Source: Rhodopseudomonas sp. BR0M22
GTDB taxonomy: Bacteria > Pseudomonadota > Alphaproteobacteria > Rhizobiales > Xanthobacteraceae
DNA: 64,000 nt
Direction: 5' to 3'
Assembly: GCF_010907035.1 (NCBI RefSeq)
Contig: NZ_QUMK01000007.1
Location: forward strand, 36,621-100,620
The position numbers and the translations under genes were made by a program. How positions within the stretch are numbered: position 1 is the stretch's first letter; the number at the start of each line of letters is the position of its first letter. Shown one piece after another: positions 16,557-26,685 of the stretch. The notes under the pieces were generated by a model. It was not told the DNA's origin. It made no database searches and saw only the letters and a list, made by a program, of their open reading frames with translations.

Positions 16557-18059
16557 CTACTTCCGGAACGTCTTGATCTCCGACACGCTGCCGTCGCGGT
16601 AAGTCAGCTCGACTGAGACCGACTTCACGGTCGACGGCAGCTTGAAATACGGCGTAGCGCTGCTCGGGATCGCGATCGGGTCGCGCATGTCGCAGGCCGG
16701 CATCTTCAGCACCTTGTCGGGCACTGCGCTGTCGATGCCGATCCGCGCCTCACGGATCGCGCAGCGATACGACATCAAATGCGTATAGTAGACCAACAGG
16801 CCGTTGTAGTCGCGGAACGACAACCAGCTCGTCGCGGTCATGTCGAGGATCTTGCGCTGGTCGCGTAGCAACGCCGCTTCGGGCTCGAACTTGATCGGAA
16901 ACGGGCCCTGCAATTCGCCGTTGGCATCGACGTAACGCACTTCGATGGTCGACGCCGGGGCGTCCGCTGGCAGTTGGATCGACGGGTTCGGCAATCGCTT
17001 GCGGGTGCGCGGGTCGAGCGCATCCATGAATCCGGTTTCGCGGAACTCGCTTTCGCCAACCATCCGCCATGAGATGCCGAGCGTCGGATCGGCGATCGAG
17101 AAAACCACGGTCCAGCCGCCATTGTGCCGCGAGAAGCTGGCGATCGGCGCATTCAGGCTTTCGGAGGTCGGCGGTTTCAGAGGCGCCACCGGCGGCAGCG
17201 CGGCAACCTTCTCGGGCACCTGACTCGGTTGAGCCAAGCTGTTGGCGGCCGCCTTGGGCGGTCCGTTGAGGAACACGTCATCGACCATCTGGTCGAAATA
17301 CACCGGCACCTGCTTGTGCCCGATCTGCTCGGCCAGTTCACTGACAGTGCGACGGGTGCGTTGCGCGACCTGCACCAGGTTCTCACCGGGATCGAGCAAC
17401 TGCTTGACGAAGACACGGGTGAACACCGAGTTCGGGTTACTATCTGTGTCCGACAGCCGATCGAGCGCGGTCTGGCGCGGACCGGCGGAGAAGATCGAGA
17501 ACACGCCCTCCGGCAGCGCTGTCATCGGCGCCAATCCGCCGCGCCCGGCCAGCGCGCGCACGCCGCGACGCTCGAACGGATTGTTGCGGCAGGCGTCGAG
17601 CACCAGAATGGCGGTCCGGGCGCCGCGGTTCTGCAACCGGTCGACGATGCGATCGGCCATGATCGAGGCGTCGCGTACCAGCTCCTCCTGCCCTTCCGTT
17701 GCGGCCGGCACGTCGACCGGCAGCAGGAAATTCTGACCGGCGATCTCGAATCCGTGGCCGGCATAGAAGAAGAACGCGGTGTCCCCCGGCTCGATCATGG
17801 AATCGAATGCCAAAAGGCTCTGGCTGAAACCGGCACGCGTTTGGTTCTCCGCCACCATCACCTGAAAGCCGAGCGTCCGCAGCGCATCGCCCATGGCGCG
17901 CGCGTCGTTGACCGCCTTCTGCAGTTTGGGAACCTTGCGATAATCGTCATTGCCGATCACCAGCGCGACCCGCTTGGCAGCCTCGGCCGGCGCACACCAG
18001 ATCAGCACCGCGGCGATCAGACCGACCGCCGATATCCCGCGCGCACGCAGCGATCGCAT
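16557..18059 (-). CDS. Secreted caspase-like (C14, orthocaspase-type) protein
   Basis: The start at 18059 gives a signal peptide (AVGLIAAVLIWCAPAEA, cleavage near residue 28) and follows a GGGGAA-type ribosome-binding site; the frame is open further upstream. The caspase p20-like domain spans about 28-255 with the catalytic pair His102 in FFYAGHG and Cys157 in LVLDACRNNPF. A proline-rich linker (about 275-305) leads to a C-terminal domain of about 190 residues with no recognised family. Secreted caspase-like proteins of this kind are common in Rhizobiales; their substrates and roles are unknown. Total 500 residues. Confidence 0.88.
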   Translation of the reverse strand: MRSLRARGISAVGLIAAVLIWCAPAEAAKRVALVIGNDDYRKVPKLQKAVNDARAMGDALRTLGFQVMVAENQTRAGFSQSLLAFDSMIEPGDTAFFFYAGHGFEIAGQNFLLPVDVPAATEGQEELVRDASIMADRIVDRLQNRGARTAILVLDACRNNPFERRGVRALAGRGGLAPMTALPEGVFSIFSAGPRQTALDRLSDTDSNPNSVFTRVFVKQLLDPGENLVQVAQRTRRTVSELAEQIGHKQVPVYFDQMVDDVFLNGPPKAAANSLAQPSQVPEKVAALPPVAPLKPPTSESLNAPIASFSRHNGGWTVVFSIADPTLGISWRMVGESEFRETGFMDALDPRTRKRLPNPSIQLPADAPASTIEVRYVDANGELQGPFPIKFEPEAALLRDQRKILDMTATSWLSFRDYNGLLVYYTHLMSYRCAIREARIGIDSAVPDKVLKMPACDMRDPIAIPSSATPYFKLPSTVKSVSVELTYRDGSVSEIKTFRK

Positions 18060-18238
18060 TCCCAGTTCCCCGATGAGCCATACGGCCGGATCGGGCCGCC
18101 TGCCCCATAGTCGACCAAAATGCGGGCCGGGTTCAACCCGCTTCGCCAGTGCGGCCAGCGATGCGAGACGACTGAATGACAAAAAGAAAGCGCGGGCCCC
18201 ATCGAAGAGGCCCGCGCCGGTTCGAATGGATGCGCCGC

Positions 18239-19942
18239 TCAAGCCGCGCGTACAGTTTCGAGGAACTTGCCGACTTCCATCTTCAGGCGATTGCTGTCGT
18301 TGGCGAGGGATTGCGCTGCCGACAACACCTGCGTCGATGCGGAGCCGGTCTCGCTGGCGCCGCGCTGCACGTCGACCACACCCGAAGAGACCTGCTGGGT
18401 GCCGAGCGCCGCCTGCTGGACGTTGCGGGAAATCTCCTGGGTCGCAGCCCCCTGCTCCTCCACCGCGGAGGCGATCGTCGAAGCGATCTCAGACATCTTG
18501 GCGATGGTGGCGCCGATCTCGCGGATCGCATTCACCGACTCGTTGGTCGCAAGCTGGATGCCTCCGATCTGCTGACTGATTTCGCCGGTCGCCTTGGCGG
18601 TCTGCTCGGCGAGCGCCTTCACCTCCGCCGCGACCACGGCAAAACCACGGCCGGCCTCGCCGGCGCGCGCCGCCTCGATCGTAGCGTTGAGCGCCAGCAG
18701 GTTGGTCTGGCCGGCGATGGTGTTGATCAGTTCGACCACATCACCGATCCGCGTGGCAGCCTGCGACAGCTCCGCGACCCGCTCGTTGGTGCGTTGCGCC
18801 TGGGTCACCGCCTCCTGTGCGATGCGCGCAGAATCCTGAACCTGACGGCTGATCTCGGTCACCGAAGAGGCCATCTCCTCAGTCGCGGACGCAACCGACT
18901 GGACATTCGCAGATGCCTGCTCCGAAGCCGCCGCCACCGAGGTCGTGACCTCCTGCGAGCGGTGGGCGTTCGAGGTCAGTGTCGTGGCCGAGGCTTCAAG
19001 TTCGGTGGAGGCCGACGACACGGTCTGGATCACCTCGCCCACGGCGGCCTCGAAGTTGTGAGCGAGCCTCTCCATCTCCTGCTTGCGCTGCGCGGCGAGC
19101 GCACGGTCCTGCGCGGCCTTGGCGGCTACATCCTGACGCGTCTTCTCCTCGAGCATCAGCTTGATGCCCTCGACGGCGCGCGCGGTTTCGCCAATTTCGT
19201 CCTTGCGGTCGACGCCTGTCATCTCGACGGACTCGCCCTTCGCCATCCGCTGCAGCAGCCCCACCAGCGACCCCATCGGCTTGGCGACACCGTACTGGCC
19301 GACGACGAAGCCGAGCAACAGGCCGAAGACCACGCCGACCGCGGTGACCGTCATCATCATCCGCGACGTCTGATCGTAAAGAACGCTTGCGTCCTTGGCC
19401 ATTCCGTCGGCGCGGACCGTCAGACGGTTCGCGACTTCACGCATCGCAGTCTGCAGTTCGTTCGACTTCTCGACGCTGCGCATCATCGAATCGAGCAGCA
19501 TCTCGCGCGACTGCTGCTTTCCGGAAATGACGGCATCGACCATTCGCAGCGTGTCCTCAGCCTCGCTCCGATAAGCCTTCAATTTCGCCAGCACGTTCGG
19601 GATCATCGCACGCGCTTGCTCGTCGCGCGTCTTGCCGAGCTCCTCGACCCGCTCGGTCAGCGTGGCGAGGTTCTCATCGACGACCTTGCGCGCACGGCGG
19701 AGCGACTCGGCGTTCGGATCAATCGCCGCGATGAATTCGCCGCGGCTGATCGCAAGCACGTTCTGATTGGCGCGGGCCGCCAGCAGCGCGCGCTTGGAGG
19801 CCCGATTCATATCGTCCGAGCCGGCGTTGAGCGTCTCCATCGCGCTCATCGCCACCCAGGTCAGCGAAACCGCAACCAATGACAGCAGAACCACGATGAA
19901 CAGTATCTTTGTAATGATCCGAAATCGCGCCAGGATGGCCAT
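18239..19942 (-). CDS. Methyl-accepting chemotaxis protein
   Basis: Starting at [12 protein letters not shown] (ATG at 19942 after GGGGGAC), the 567-residue receptor has a first membrane helix (about 10-32), a periplasmic four-helix-bundle type sensor (about 33-190), a second helix (about 192-215), a HAMP domain (about 216-270) and a long cytoplasmic signalling domain with the hairpin tip sequence [20 protein letters not shown]. The ligand domain contains [20 protein letters not shown]. It would couple to a CheA/CheW array; no che genes are in the window. It is transcribed divergently from an AraC-type regulator. Confidence 0.92.
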   Translation of the reverse strand: MAILARFRIITKILFIVVLLSLVAVSLTWVAMSAMETLNAGSDDMNRASKRALLAARANQNVLAISRGEFIAAIDPNAESLRRARKVVDENLATLTERVEELGKTRDEQARAMIPNVLAKLKAYRSEAEDTLRMVDAVISGKQQSREMLLDSMMRSVEKSNELQTAMREVANRLTVRADGMAKDASVLYDQTSRMMMTVTAVGVVFGLLLGFVVGQYGVAKPMGSLVGLLQRMAKGESVEMTGVDRKDEIGETARAVEGIKLMLEEKTRQDVAAKAAQDRALAAQRKQEMERLAHNFEAAVGEVIQTVSSASTELEASATTLTSNAHRSQEVTTSVAAASEQASANVQSVASATEEMASSVTEISRQVQDSARIAQEAVTQAQRTNERVAELSQAATRIGDVVELINTIAGQTNLLALNATIEAARAGEAGRGFAVVAAEVKALAEQTAKATGEISQQIGGIQLATNESVNAIREIGATIAKMSEIASTIASAVEEQGAATQEISRNVQQAALGTQQVSSGVVDVQRGASETGSASTQVLSAAQSLANDSNRLKMEVGKFLETVRAA

Positions 19943-20123
19943 GATGTCCCCCGTTTTCGTCGCTCCCCGCCTGGCGAAAGCCAGCCCCCAGACGAGCGAC
20001 GCGGGCATTGTTCCTCGAAAATGGTAATATGGTGTATGTACATTCCAGTGCAGAACGGACGATAGTGAGCAGCCCACCTCGGGGTTTTCTCGAGATGAGA
20101 ACTTTTTCCTGCTCTTCGATTCA

Positions 20124-21158
20124 TTGGCCTTTGCAGATCATTTGCGAGAGTGGATGGCGCCCGAAGACCCAAGACGATTGTTGCAAGGCTTCGAGATTCA
20201 ACATGCCGATGATCCGGCGACCGCTTACGAGATCGCGCGCGAACACTACGGCTGCGAACTCGGCACCTCGCCGCGCGAGGGGTTCCGGACCAGCACGACT
20301 TGCGCGCAGCTCCCGAACCTCTTGTTGCTGGTTTCAGCCACATCGCTGCCGGTCCGGCTGCTCACCAAGAGCAGCAGGATGCTGCACTTACATCTGTGCC
20401 GAAGCGGCCACTGCACCCTGACTGACGGCGAGCGCCGGTTCGAGATCGGCAAAGACCAAGCTCTGATATGCTCGCCCGGGCGACCGGCTCTGCTCGACTT
20501 CAGCGCCGACTACGAAGAGTTGGTGTTGCGCGTTCCACCGGCCATGCTGAAGCGCGTACTCGCTTCGCTGCTGGGCTTCGTACCTCGTGGCCACCTCGTC
20601 TTCGAGCCGAACGTTGCGACCGACACCCCGCACTTTTCAGGTCTGCGAGAATTGCTGATGCTGCTGGCCGGCACGCTCGATCCGGAGTTCTCGGTGTGGC
20701 CGAGAGCCGCCCTCACCCGGCTGGAGCAAGCCTGCGTCGTGTCACTGCTGTACTGCAGCCAGCACAATTTCAGTGACCTGCTGACCAGCCCCGCGACCAA
20801 AGCCGTTCCGAAGATCATCCTCGACGCCGAGCATCTTGCCGATAGCGCTGCCGAATCCCGCGTCGACGTCGAACAGATGGCAAAGACCGCCGGCGTGAGC
20901 ACATCCACCCTGACGCGGGCCTTTCTGAAATCGCGCGGCTACACGCCGGCGGCCTACGCCAAACGTGCCAAGCTCAATCACGCCAAGATGCTGCTGGAGA
21001 CCGGCGCAGCCACCACGCTGATCGGGGTCGCGCTCCGCTGCGGGTTCGCCAATTCCAGCCGTTTTGCCCAGGATTACCGGGAAACATTCGGGGAATCGCC
21101 GATCGAAACGCTGCGCCGGAGCCGCCCCGGCCGCAGCCCCGACCCGCAGAAACATTAA
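20124..21158 (+). CDS. AraC-family transcriptional regulator
   Basis: The regulator has an N-terminal cupin-like AraC-binding domain (about 60-190) and a C-terminal AraC helix-turn-helix pair (about 230-330; [25 protein letters not shown]). No ATG is available near the frame start. TTG at 20124 gives 344 residues, and ATG at 20154 gives 334 residues starting [10 protein letters not shown]. Neither has a convincing ribosome-binding site. The gene is divergent from the chemotaxis receptor, which may be its target. Confidence 0.8.
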   Translation: MAFADHLREWMAPEDPRRLLQGFEIQHADDPATAYEIAREHYGCELGTSPREGFRTSTTCAQLPNLLLLVSATSLPVRLLTKSSRMLHLHLCRSGHCTLTDGERRFEIGKDQALICSPGRPALLDFSADYEELVLRVPPAMLKRVLASLLGFVPRGHLVFEPNVATDTPHFSGLRELLMLLAGTLDPEFSVWPRAALTRLEQACVVSLLYCSQHNFSDLLTSPATKAVPKIILDAEHLADSAAESRVDVEQMAKTAGVSTSTLTRAFLKSRGYTPAAYAKRAKLNHAKMLLETGAATTLIGVALRCGFANSSRFAQDYRETFGESPIETLRRSRPGRSPDPQKH

Positions 21159-21429
21159 GCTATTTCAGCCGTTTCATGCGCCAGCGCATTGACTTTGGCC
21201 GATTCCGGCCTATGTTCCGCCCGTGATGCGGCCCTGTATTGCGACGAGCAATACCCGATTGAGCCGCCTGTCCGCGATCCGACTTCCCCGTGCACGATTG
21301 CTAGCCGCTCCGGGGTTGAGCTGGACAGTGATTTTCGAAGAATCCATGCGGCGGTTCGATTTAGTGGCGTGCCCCCGAGTTCCGGCCGAAGGCGTTAGGA
21401 CCAGGCCGCGCCCCGACAACAGAGGCTCG

Positions 21430-22830
21430 ATGTCTTTTTCCAATCTGGGACTTTCCGAGAAGGTCCAAGCCGCCGTCGCCGCCGCCGGTTACGTTTCGCC
21501 CACTCCCATTCAACAGCAGGCGATCCCCCACGTCCTCGCCCGCAAGGACGTCCTCGGCATCGCCCAGACCGGCACCGGCAAGACCGCCGCGTTCGTGCTG
21601 CCGATGCTGACGATGCTGGAAAAGGGCCGCGCCCGGGCGCGGATGCCGCGAACGCTGATCCTCGAACCGACCCGCGAGCTCGCCGCCCAGGTCAAAGAAC
21701 AATTCGACAAATACGGCGCCGGCCAGAAACTGAACGTGGCGCTTCTGATCGGCGGCGTATCGTTCGGCGATCAGGATCTCAAACTGACCCGCGGCGTCGA
21801 TGTGCTGATCGCCACTCCGGGCCGCCTGCTCGACCACACCGAACGCGGCGGCCTGCTGCTCACCGGCGTCGAGATGCTGATCATCGACGAAGCCGACCGG
21901 ATGCTCGACATGGGCTTCATCCCGGACATCGAGCGGATCTGCAAGCTGGTCCCCTTCACCCGGCAGACCCTGTTCTTCACCGCGACGATGCCGACCGAAA
22001 TTCGGCGCATCACCGAAACCTTCCTGCACAATCCTGAAAAGGTCGAGGTCAGCAAGCCGGCCTCCACCGCCGTCACCGTGACGCAGTCACAGGTGCCGTG
22101 CGGCCGCGAGCCGCACGAGAAGCGCGAGACGCTGCGCCGGCTGATCCGGGCCGCCACCGATCTGAAGAACGCGATTATCTTCTGTAACCGCAAGCGCGAG
22201 GTCGCTCTCCTGGCGAAGTCGTTGCAGCGTCACGGCTTCAGCGTCGGCGCACTGCACGGCGACATGGACCAGACCGCCCGGACGGCCGCCCTTGAGGCGT
22301 TCCGCAAAGGCGACCTGCCGATCCTGGTCGCTTCCGACGTCGCCGCCCGCGGCCTCGATATTCCGGAAGTGAGCCACGTCTTCAACTTCGACGTCCCGCA
22401 TCATCCGGACGACTACGTTCACCGCATCGGTCGCACCGGCCGCGCCGGCCGCACCGGCACCGCGATGACCATCGTCGCGCCGTCGGATCAGAAATCGATG
22501 GCTGCGGTCGAAAAACTGATCGGTCAGGCGATCCCGCGCGCCGAGGCCGACTCTGCGGTGGACGCCGAACTCACTGCCGAGCCCGAGACCGAACGTCCGG
22601 CACGTTCGCGCCGCGCCGCGCCTGAAGGCCGCCATCGTGAGCCGCGCCGCGAGAACCGCGAACCGCGCGAACGCAAGCCGCGGCGCGAACCGCGGAGCGC
22701 CCCCCCTGCTGCACCGGCCACCCACGCCTCGTTCGGCTCGGCGCCGCCGGCCCGCGACACGTCGTCTGAAGCTGGCGATCACTCGCACCTGCCGGCGTTC
22801 TTGTTGCGCCCCGTGCGCGCGCGGGGCTGA
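21430..22830 (+). CDS. DEAD-box ATP-dependent RNA helicase, RhlE-like
   Basis: The start at 21430 (MSFSNLGLSEKVQ, after AGAGG) gives 466 residues; an upstream extension of the frame is not credible. The core shows the Q motif (PTPIQQQAI), motif I AQTGTGKT, motif II DEAD, motif III FTAT, and motif VI HRIGRTGRAGRTG. After about residue 385 comes a low-complexity Arg/Glu/Pro-rich tail (RSRRAAPEGRHREPRRENRE) that probably binds RNA. It acts in RNA remodelling such as ribosome assembly or mRNA decay. Confidence 0.92.
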   Translation: MSFSNLGLSEKVQAAVAAAGYVSPTPIQQQAIPHVLARKDVLGIAQTGTGKTAAFVLPMLTMLEKGRARARMPRTLILEPTRELAAQVKEQFDKYGAGQKLNVALLIGGVSFGDQDLKLTRGVDVLIATPGRLLDHTERGGLLLTGVEMLIIDEADRMLDMGFIPDIERICKLVPFTRQTLFFTATMPTEIRRITETFLHNPEKVEVSKPASTAVTVTQSQVPCGREPHEKRETLRRLIRAATDLKNAIIFCNRKREVALLAKSLQRHGFSVGALHGDMDQTARTAALEAFRKGDLPILVASDVAARGLDIPEVSHVFNFDVPHHPDDYVHRIGRTGRAGRTGTAMTIVAPSDQKSMAAVEKLIGQAIPRAEADSAVDAELTAEPETERPARSRRAAPEGRHREPRRENREPRERKPRREPRSAPPAAPATHASFGSAPPARDTSSEAGDHSHLPAFLLRPVRARG

Positions 22831-22846
22831 CCTGCGCTTGGAACCT

Positions 22847-22868
22847 GAAGGCGTTTAACCACGCCTTC
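22847..22868 (+). terminator. Candidate terminator hairpin after the helicase gene
   Basis: GAAGGCGT (22847-22854) and ACGCCTTC (22861-22868) form a perfect 8-base-pair stem with a 6-base loop, 17 bases after the helicase stop. Shorter outer arms AACCT and AGGTT flank it. There is no T-run, so termination strength is uncertain. Confidence 0.4.
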
Positions 22869-22937
22869 ACCCACCGACCTTAGGTTCACGCCGTTTCAGG
22901 GCGATGCGTTGAGAAACGCCGGATCGGAGGGTGGCTG

Positions 22938-24005
22938 GTGGCCGCTAAGCAGGACGACCACAACCGCACCATGGCCTATGCCGAGGTCGCTCTCTCCCAG
23001 ATCAAGGCGCTCCGACAAAGCGCGGCTCCGCGCAACTACGAGATCTGGTACATCTACGCAACCGGCCATAATCCGGCGCTGAACAAGGCGATCAACGACA
23101 CGCTGACACAGCGCGGTCGCCTCAGCGACGCCGATCTCGACCAACTCTACGACGATTACTTGTCGCAAGGGCAGACGACCGACCGGATCGACCGGATCGG
23201 CGAACGGGTCGCCAGCGAGGTCGACGACATCATGGTGTTGCTCGCCGAGACGCTCGGCAGCACAGCCAGCTTCGGCGAAAATCTCCGCGGCGAAAGCGAC
23301 AAGCTGTCGACCGCTACGGACAACGACCAGATCAAGGCGATCGTCGAGCGACTGGTGTCGGCGACCCGCGAGATGCAGCGGACCAATACTGCGCTGGAAG
23401 AGCGGCTGTCGCATTCCAAGCAGGAGATCGCCAACCTTCAGGTCAGCCTGGAAGCGATCCGCGCCGAGAGCCTGACCGATCCGCTGACCGGCCTCGGCAA
23501 CCGCAAGCATTTCGACCGCGCCGTCGCAGAGGCGATCCGCAGCGCGACTGCCGGCAGTCAACCGTTGTCGCTGCTGATGATCGATATCGATCACTTCAAG
23601 TCGTTCAACGACACCTACGGTCATCTCACCGGCGACCAAGTGCTGCGACTGGTCGGGACGACGTTGAAGCAGAGCATCAAGGGACAGGACTTCACGGCAC
23701 GCTACGGCGGCGAAGAGTTCGCGGTGGTGCTACCGAATACGCCGCTGCGGCAGGCGATCATCGTGGCCGACAATATCCGCCGGCTGGTGATGTCGAAGGA
23801 GCTGAAGAAGAAGTCGACCGGCGAAAACCTCGGCCGGGTGACGCTGTCGGTCGGGGCATCGACACTGAAGCCGGGCGACAACGCCGAAGCGCTGATCGAA
23901 CGCGCCGACGCGTGCCTCTACGCCGCCAAGCGCAACGGCCGCAACCGCGTGATCTGCGAGACCGATCCGGAATTCTGCAATGTCGACTCCGCGAAGGTTG
24001 CGTAA
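22938..24005 (+). CDS. Diguanylate cyclase (GGDEF protein)
   Basis: A GTG start with GGAGG upstream gives 355 residues. Residues 1-170 form a soluble helical sensor region ending in a coiled coil (about 135-178). The GGDEF domain (about 180-340) has the active signature GGEEF (257-261), metal-binding DIDHF and the substrate Asn in FKSFNDTYGH, so synthesis of cyclic-di-GMP is expected. The product-inhibition site RxxD is KGQD here, so feedback inhibition may be weakened. No membrane segment or known sensor domain is seen. Confidence 0.9.
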   Translation: MAAKQDDHNRTMAYAEVALSQIKALRQSAAPRNYEIWYIYATGHNPALNKAINDTLTQRGRLSDADLDQLYDDYLSQGQTTDRIDRIGERVASEVDDIMVLLAETLGSTASFGENLRGESDKLSTATDNDQIKAIVERLVSATREMQRTNTALEERLSHSKQEIANLQVSLEAIRAESLTDPLTGLGNRKHFDRAVAEAIRSATAGSQPLSLLMIDIDHFKSFNDTYGHLTGDQVLRLVGTTLKQSIKGQDFTARYGGEEFAVVLPNTPLRQAIIVADNIRRLVMSKELKKKSTGENLGRVTLSVGASTLKPGDNAEALIERADACLYAAKRNGRNRVICETDPEFCNVDSAKVA

Positions 24006-24044
24006 CCAACCTCCGAGTCTGGCGGTCGATTCCTGTGCATCGAG

Positions 24045-24080
24045 AGCTGTCATCGTCGGATAGCGCCGACGATGACGCTC
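24045..24080. terminator. Bidirectional terminator-like hairpin between convergent genes
   Basis: GTCATCGTCGG (24049-24059) and CCGACGATGAC (24066-24076) form a perfect 11-base-pair stem with a 6-base loop. It is extended by GAGC/GCTC around a one-base bulge. It sits between the convergent diguanylate cyclase and NCS1 transporter genes. A T-rich CTATACTTT follows on the plus side only. Confidence 0.6.
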
Positions 24081-24097
24081 CCTATACTTTCCCAGCG

Positions 24098-25507
24098 CTA
24101 GGCCGGCGTGGCCGCGGCCGCGGCGACCGCCGGCTTGCGGCTGAGCACGAGGTAGAGACCACCGGCGACCAGCGTGCCGACAAGCCAACTGAGGTCCGCG
24201 CCGCCGAGCAGGTGGACCGCGATCGGTCCCTTGAAAGCGGGCAGTAACCCGTTCTGGAACAGCCAGCCGGCGATCAGGCCCACGAAAAACGACGCGATGC
24301 CGGGCCAGTTCACGTCACCATAGACGCTGGTCGTCGGCGATTTGTAGAGTTCGGCAACGTCCACCACGCCTTTGCGCCGGATGTAGAAATCGGCCAGGAC
24401 GACTCCGGCGAACGGGCTCAACCACATGATCAGGCCGATCATCCAGTGGTCGAAGGCCTGAGCGAAGTTCGGCGCAAACACGAAGTAGAACGTGACGAGA
24501 TAGCCCGCCCCACCGACGATCAAGGCGAGCACGATACGCGGCACCCGTAGCCCCATGCTGAGCAGAGCGAGCGATGCGGAATAGACGTTGAGAATGTTAG
24601 TGGCGATCGGCCCGTGCAGCACGAGGGCGAGCACAAGGACCGCCATCGGGCCACCGAACACCGCGCTCACCATCTTGGCGGGATCGGCATCATTGGTGAC
24701 GCTGGAGATCGTCGCACCGAGAATGCCGAGCCAGACCACCGGCAGATACATGCCGGCGAAGCTGTACCAGAAGACAGCGGTCGACGATTCGGTGGTTCGC
24801 ACGAAGCGCGAATAGTCCGACGCCCAGGTGACCCAGGAGATGCCCCAGCCGACCCCGATGGCGGCCGTCAGCAACGTCATCATCGCGTAGCGCTCGCCCG
24901 GAGCCAGCGGGCTCGCGAGGTTCCAATTCACCACTCCTGGCTGCGTCCACGCAGCGACACTGATCACGACCATGATCACCACAGTCGCCGGAACGGTGTA
25001 CTTCTCGAAGGTCCGAATGGCGTAGAAGCCGTAAGTGCCGATTCCGATCTGCAGCGCCATGATGATCGTCATCACGATGAGGTTCGGAGCCGCGGTGTCC
25101 GGAACGCCGAACTGGCCGAGGATGCCCATCGAGATCTTCACCGGGAAGTAGGTGTTCACTCCGATCCAGCCAAGCGTCATCAGAAAAACCAGCGCTGCCG
25201 GCAGATAAGCCCCGCGCCGGCCGAACGCGGCGCGGCTGAGGACCATTTGATTGACACCCGTCTTGTGCCCCATCACCGTGAACAAGGCGAACAGCGCGCA
25301 CCCGACGAGATTGCCGAGCACAATGACGCCAATGACGTCCCAGATGCCGAGCTTGAGGATAATTCCGAGCGCACCGAGCGCCCAGTTAATCGGAGCGATG
25401 TTGGCGCCCGCCCAGATCCACATCTGTTGAGCGCCGGTCGAATCCCGATCAGCAGCCGGGATCGGCTCGATCGCATGATCGTCAAGTCGTAGTTCGGTTT
25501 TCGCCAT
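24098..25507 (-). CDS. NCS1-family nucleobase/cytosine-type permease
   Basis: The 469-residue membrane protein with about 12 hydrophobic segments begins MAKTELRLDDHAIEPIPAADR and carries NCS1 text: MWIWAGANIAPINWALGALG in the first helix, VLSRAAFGRRGAYLPA, and WVTWASDYSRF. It resembles CodB/purine-cytosine permeases, sodium- or proton-coupled importers of cytosine, purines, allantoin or related compounds. The ATG at 25507 follows GAGGGAAAG. The frame remains open far upstream, but that part is not protein-like. No nucleobase-degradation genes are adjacent, so the substrate is open. Confidence 0.88.
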   Translation of the reverse strand: MAKTELRLDDHAIEPIPAADRDSTGAQQMWIWAGANIAPINWALGALGIILKLGIWDVIGVIVLGNLVGCALFALFTVMGHKTGVNQMVLSRAAFGRRGAYLPAALVFLMTLGWIGVNTYFPVKISMGILGQFGVPDTAAPNLIVMTIIMALQIGIGTYGFYAIRTFEKYTVPATVVIMVVISVAAWTQPGVVNWNLASPLAPGERYAMMTLLTAAIGVGWGISWVTWASDYSRFVRTTESSTAVFWYSFAGMYLPVVWLGILGATISSVTNDADPAKMVSAVFGGPMAVLVLALVLHGPIATNILNVYSASLALLSMGLRVPRIVLALIVGGAGYLVTFYFVFAPNFAQAFDHWMIGLIMWLSPFAGVVLADFYIRRKGVVDVAELYKSPTTSVYGDVNWPGIASFFVGLIAGWLFQNGLLPAFKGPIAVHLLGGADLSWLVGTLVAGGLYLVLSRKPAVAAAAATPA

Positions 25508-26080
25508 CTGCTTTCCCTCGGTCTTTCGCCGCGAACACGCAATGTGGGCGCGGTGCCCCTCTGTCCCGCTGGCGCTCTCGTGCCGGCAAGGCTCCGTTCC
25601 GTTGCAATGGAAGCACCTGGTATCCGAGCCGGCGCGTAATCCACGCGTCTGCTCAGTCAGTTTCTGGCGCGAGGAACTGCCACGCGCCCTCAGTCGCTGG
25701 TCTCGATGCCGATGAACGGCATATCGGTTCGTGCGTGATGGTGCGGTCGCAAATGCCACCTCGGGCGGCAACTCCACCCTCCGCAAATGGGAAGTACACT
25801 TCGTATCCCCCCCTCCACTTGCACGGTTCGTGCCAGACGCGGAGAGGGCTTGAACAGCGGTGATTGCCCCGGCGCATGCCGGATTCCTGCCCGCCGTGAA
25901 GGCAAGTGCTGCCCGCCTGTGCGGGCGAGGCCACAGAACTGTCCGGAACTAATTCACCGCAGCCATCGGGCCGATCGCGGCGTGCATTCGAGGTAAGAAT
26001 GATCCAAAAAGATGTAGCTGCCCGGAGCAAGCCCTTTCACGACGGGCTGTTGGCGACATCACCGCGGAGCTAACCGCCGC
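25508..26080. other. Long non-coding region upstream of the NCS1 transporter
   Basis: These 573 bases lie between the TfoX-N gene stop and the transporter start, both on the minus strand. They contain two clear small hairpins: GCACG/CGTGC with a 3-base loop (25821-25833) and GCCCGC/GCGGGC with a 4-base loop (25911-25926). No tRNA or recognised riboswitch class was identified and no credible gene is present. The length makes a regulated 5' leader plausible, since NCS1 transporters are often under ligand control. Confidence 0.4.
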
Positions 26081-26605
26081 TTACTTCTGCGGCATGCGCT
26101 TCGATGCACCAGGAGCTCCCAGCCTTTTGCTGTCGGCGGCTCGGCTGACAGATCGCCTCGCTGTCCCGGTGGGCGCGGCCGTGGTGGTCTTCGCTTTCGT
26201 CTTGGCCGTCTTGGTCTTCTTTTTCTCGAGCACCGTGCTCTTGGCGGAAGATGTCGCCGCGCGCCTCTTCGGCTTCCGCAGCTTGGCCAGCGCGGCGCGC
26301 TCGGCTGCGGCCAGCGCGGCGCGGGACCATTCAGCCAGTTCGTCGGGCTCGTCGAGCAGCCGTTCCGGCAACCGCCAATACGAGGCGACCGTCACGGTCC
26401 GCTCGCGGGTCGTATAAGAGAACGGTTGCGAGCCTTCGCCCTCGAACCTTGCGATCGTCGCATCGTCCGTGCGCAGATAGATCGCGTCGCGGATCACCAG
26501 CGCGAAGGTGACGCCGTCCGCCGAGATGCCGAAGCCGGAGAACATTCGGCGGATCGTCACCGGGCCGAACGGCGCGAACAGGTCGGCGAGAAATTCACGG
26601 TCCAT
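26081..26605 (-). CDS. TfoX N-terminal domain protein with basic tail
   Basis: Starting at MDREFLADLFAPFGPVTIRR (ATG at 26605) the protein has 174 residues. Residues 1-95 are a TfoX-N domain (MFSGFGISADGVTFALVI, YLRTDDAT, YWRLPERLLDEPDEL). The remaining 80 residues are a Lys/Ala/Thr-rich tail reminiscent of histone H1-like tails. TfoX-N proteins are related to competence regulators, but stand-alone copies in alphaproteobacteria have no proven role. An upstream in-frame ATG at 26662 lacks a ribosome-binding site and would add a Pro/Gly/Ala stretch. Confidence 0.82.
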   Translation of the reverse strand: MDREFLADLFAPFGPVTIRRMFSGFGISADGVTFALVIRDAIYLRTDDATIARFEGEGSQPFSYTTRERTVTVASYWRLPERLLDEPDELAEWSRAALAAAERAALAKLRKPKRRAATSSAKSTVLEKKKTKTAKTKAKTTTAAPTGTARRSVSRAADSKRLGAPGASKRMPQK

Positions 26606-26685
26606 GGCGGCTCGCAGCGCTGACGGATCTGGCGGCGCGCCTGGCGCGCCGCCGACCAGCATAGCCGTGAACGCGCCGGATGCGC

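Noticed and set aside
18176..19882. A 568-codon plus-strand open frame opposite the chemotaxis receptor
   Set aside because: No recognisable domain; the opposite strand encodes a textbook MCP.
25954..26058. Short minus-strand text KGLAPGSYIFLDHSYLE resembling the end of a multicopper nitrite reductase
   Set aside because: Only about 20 residues align before stops and frame changes; too short to call a relic without a database search.
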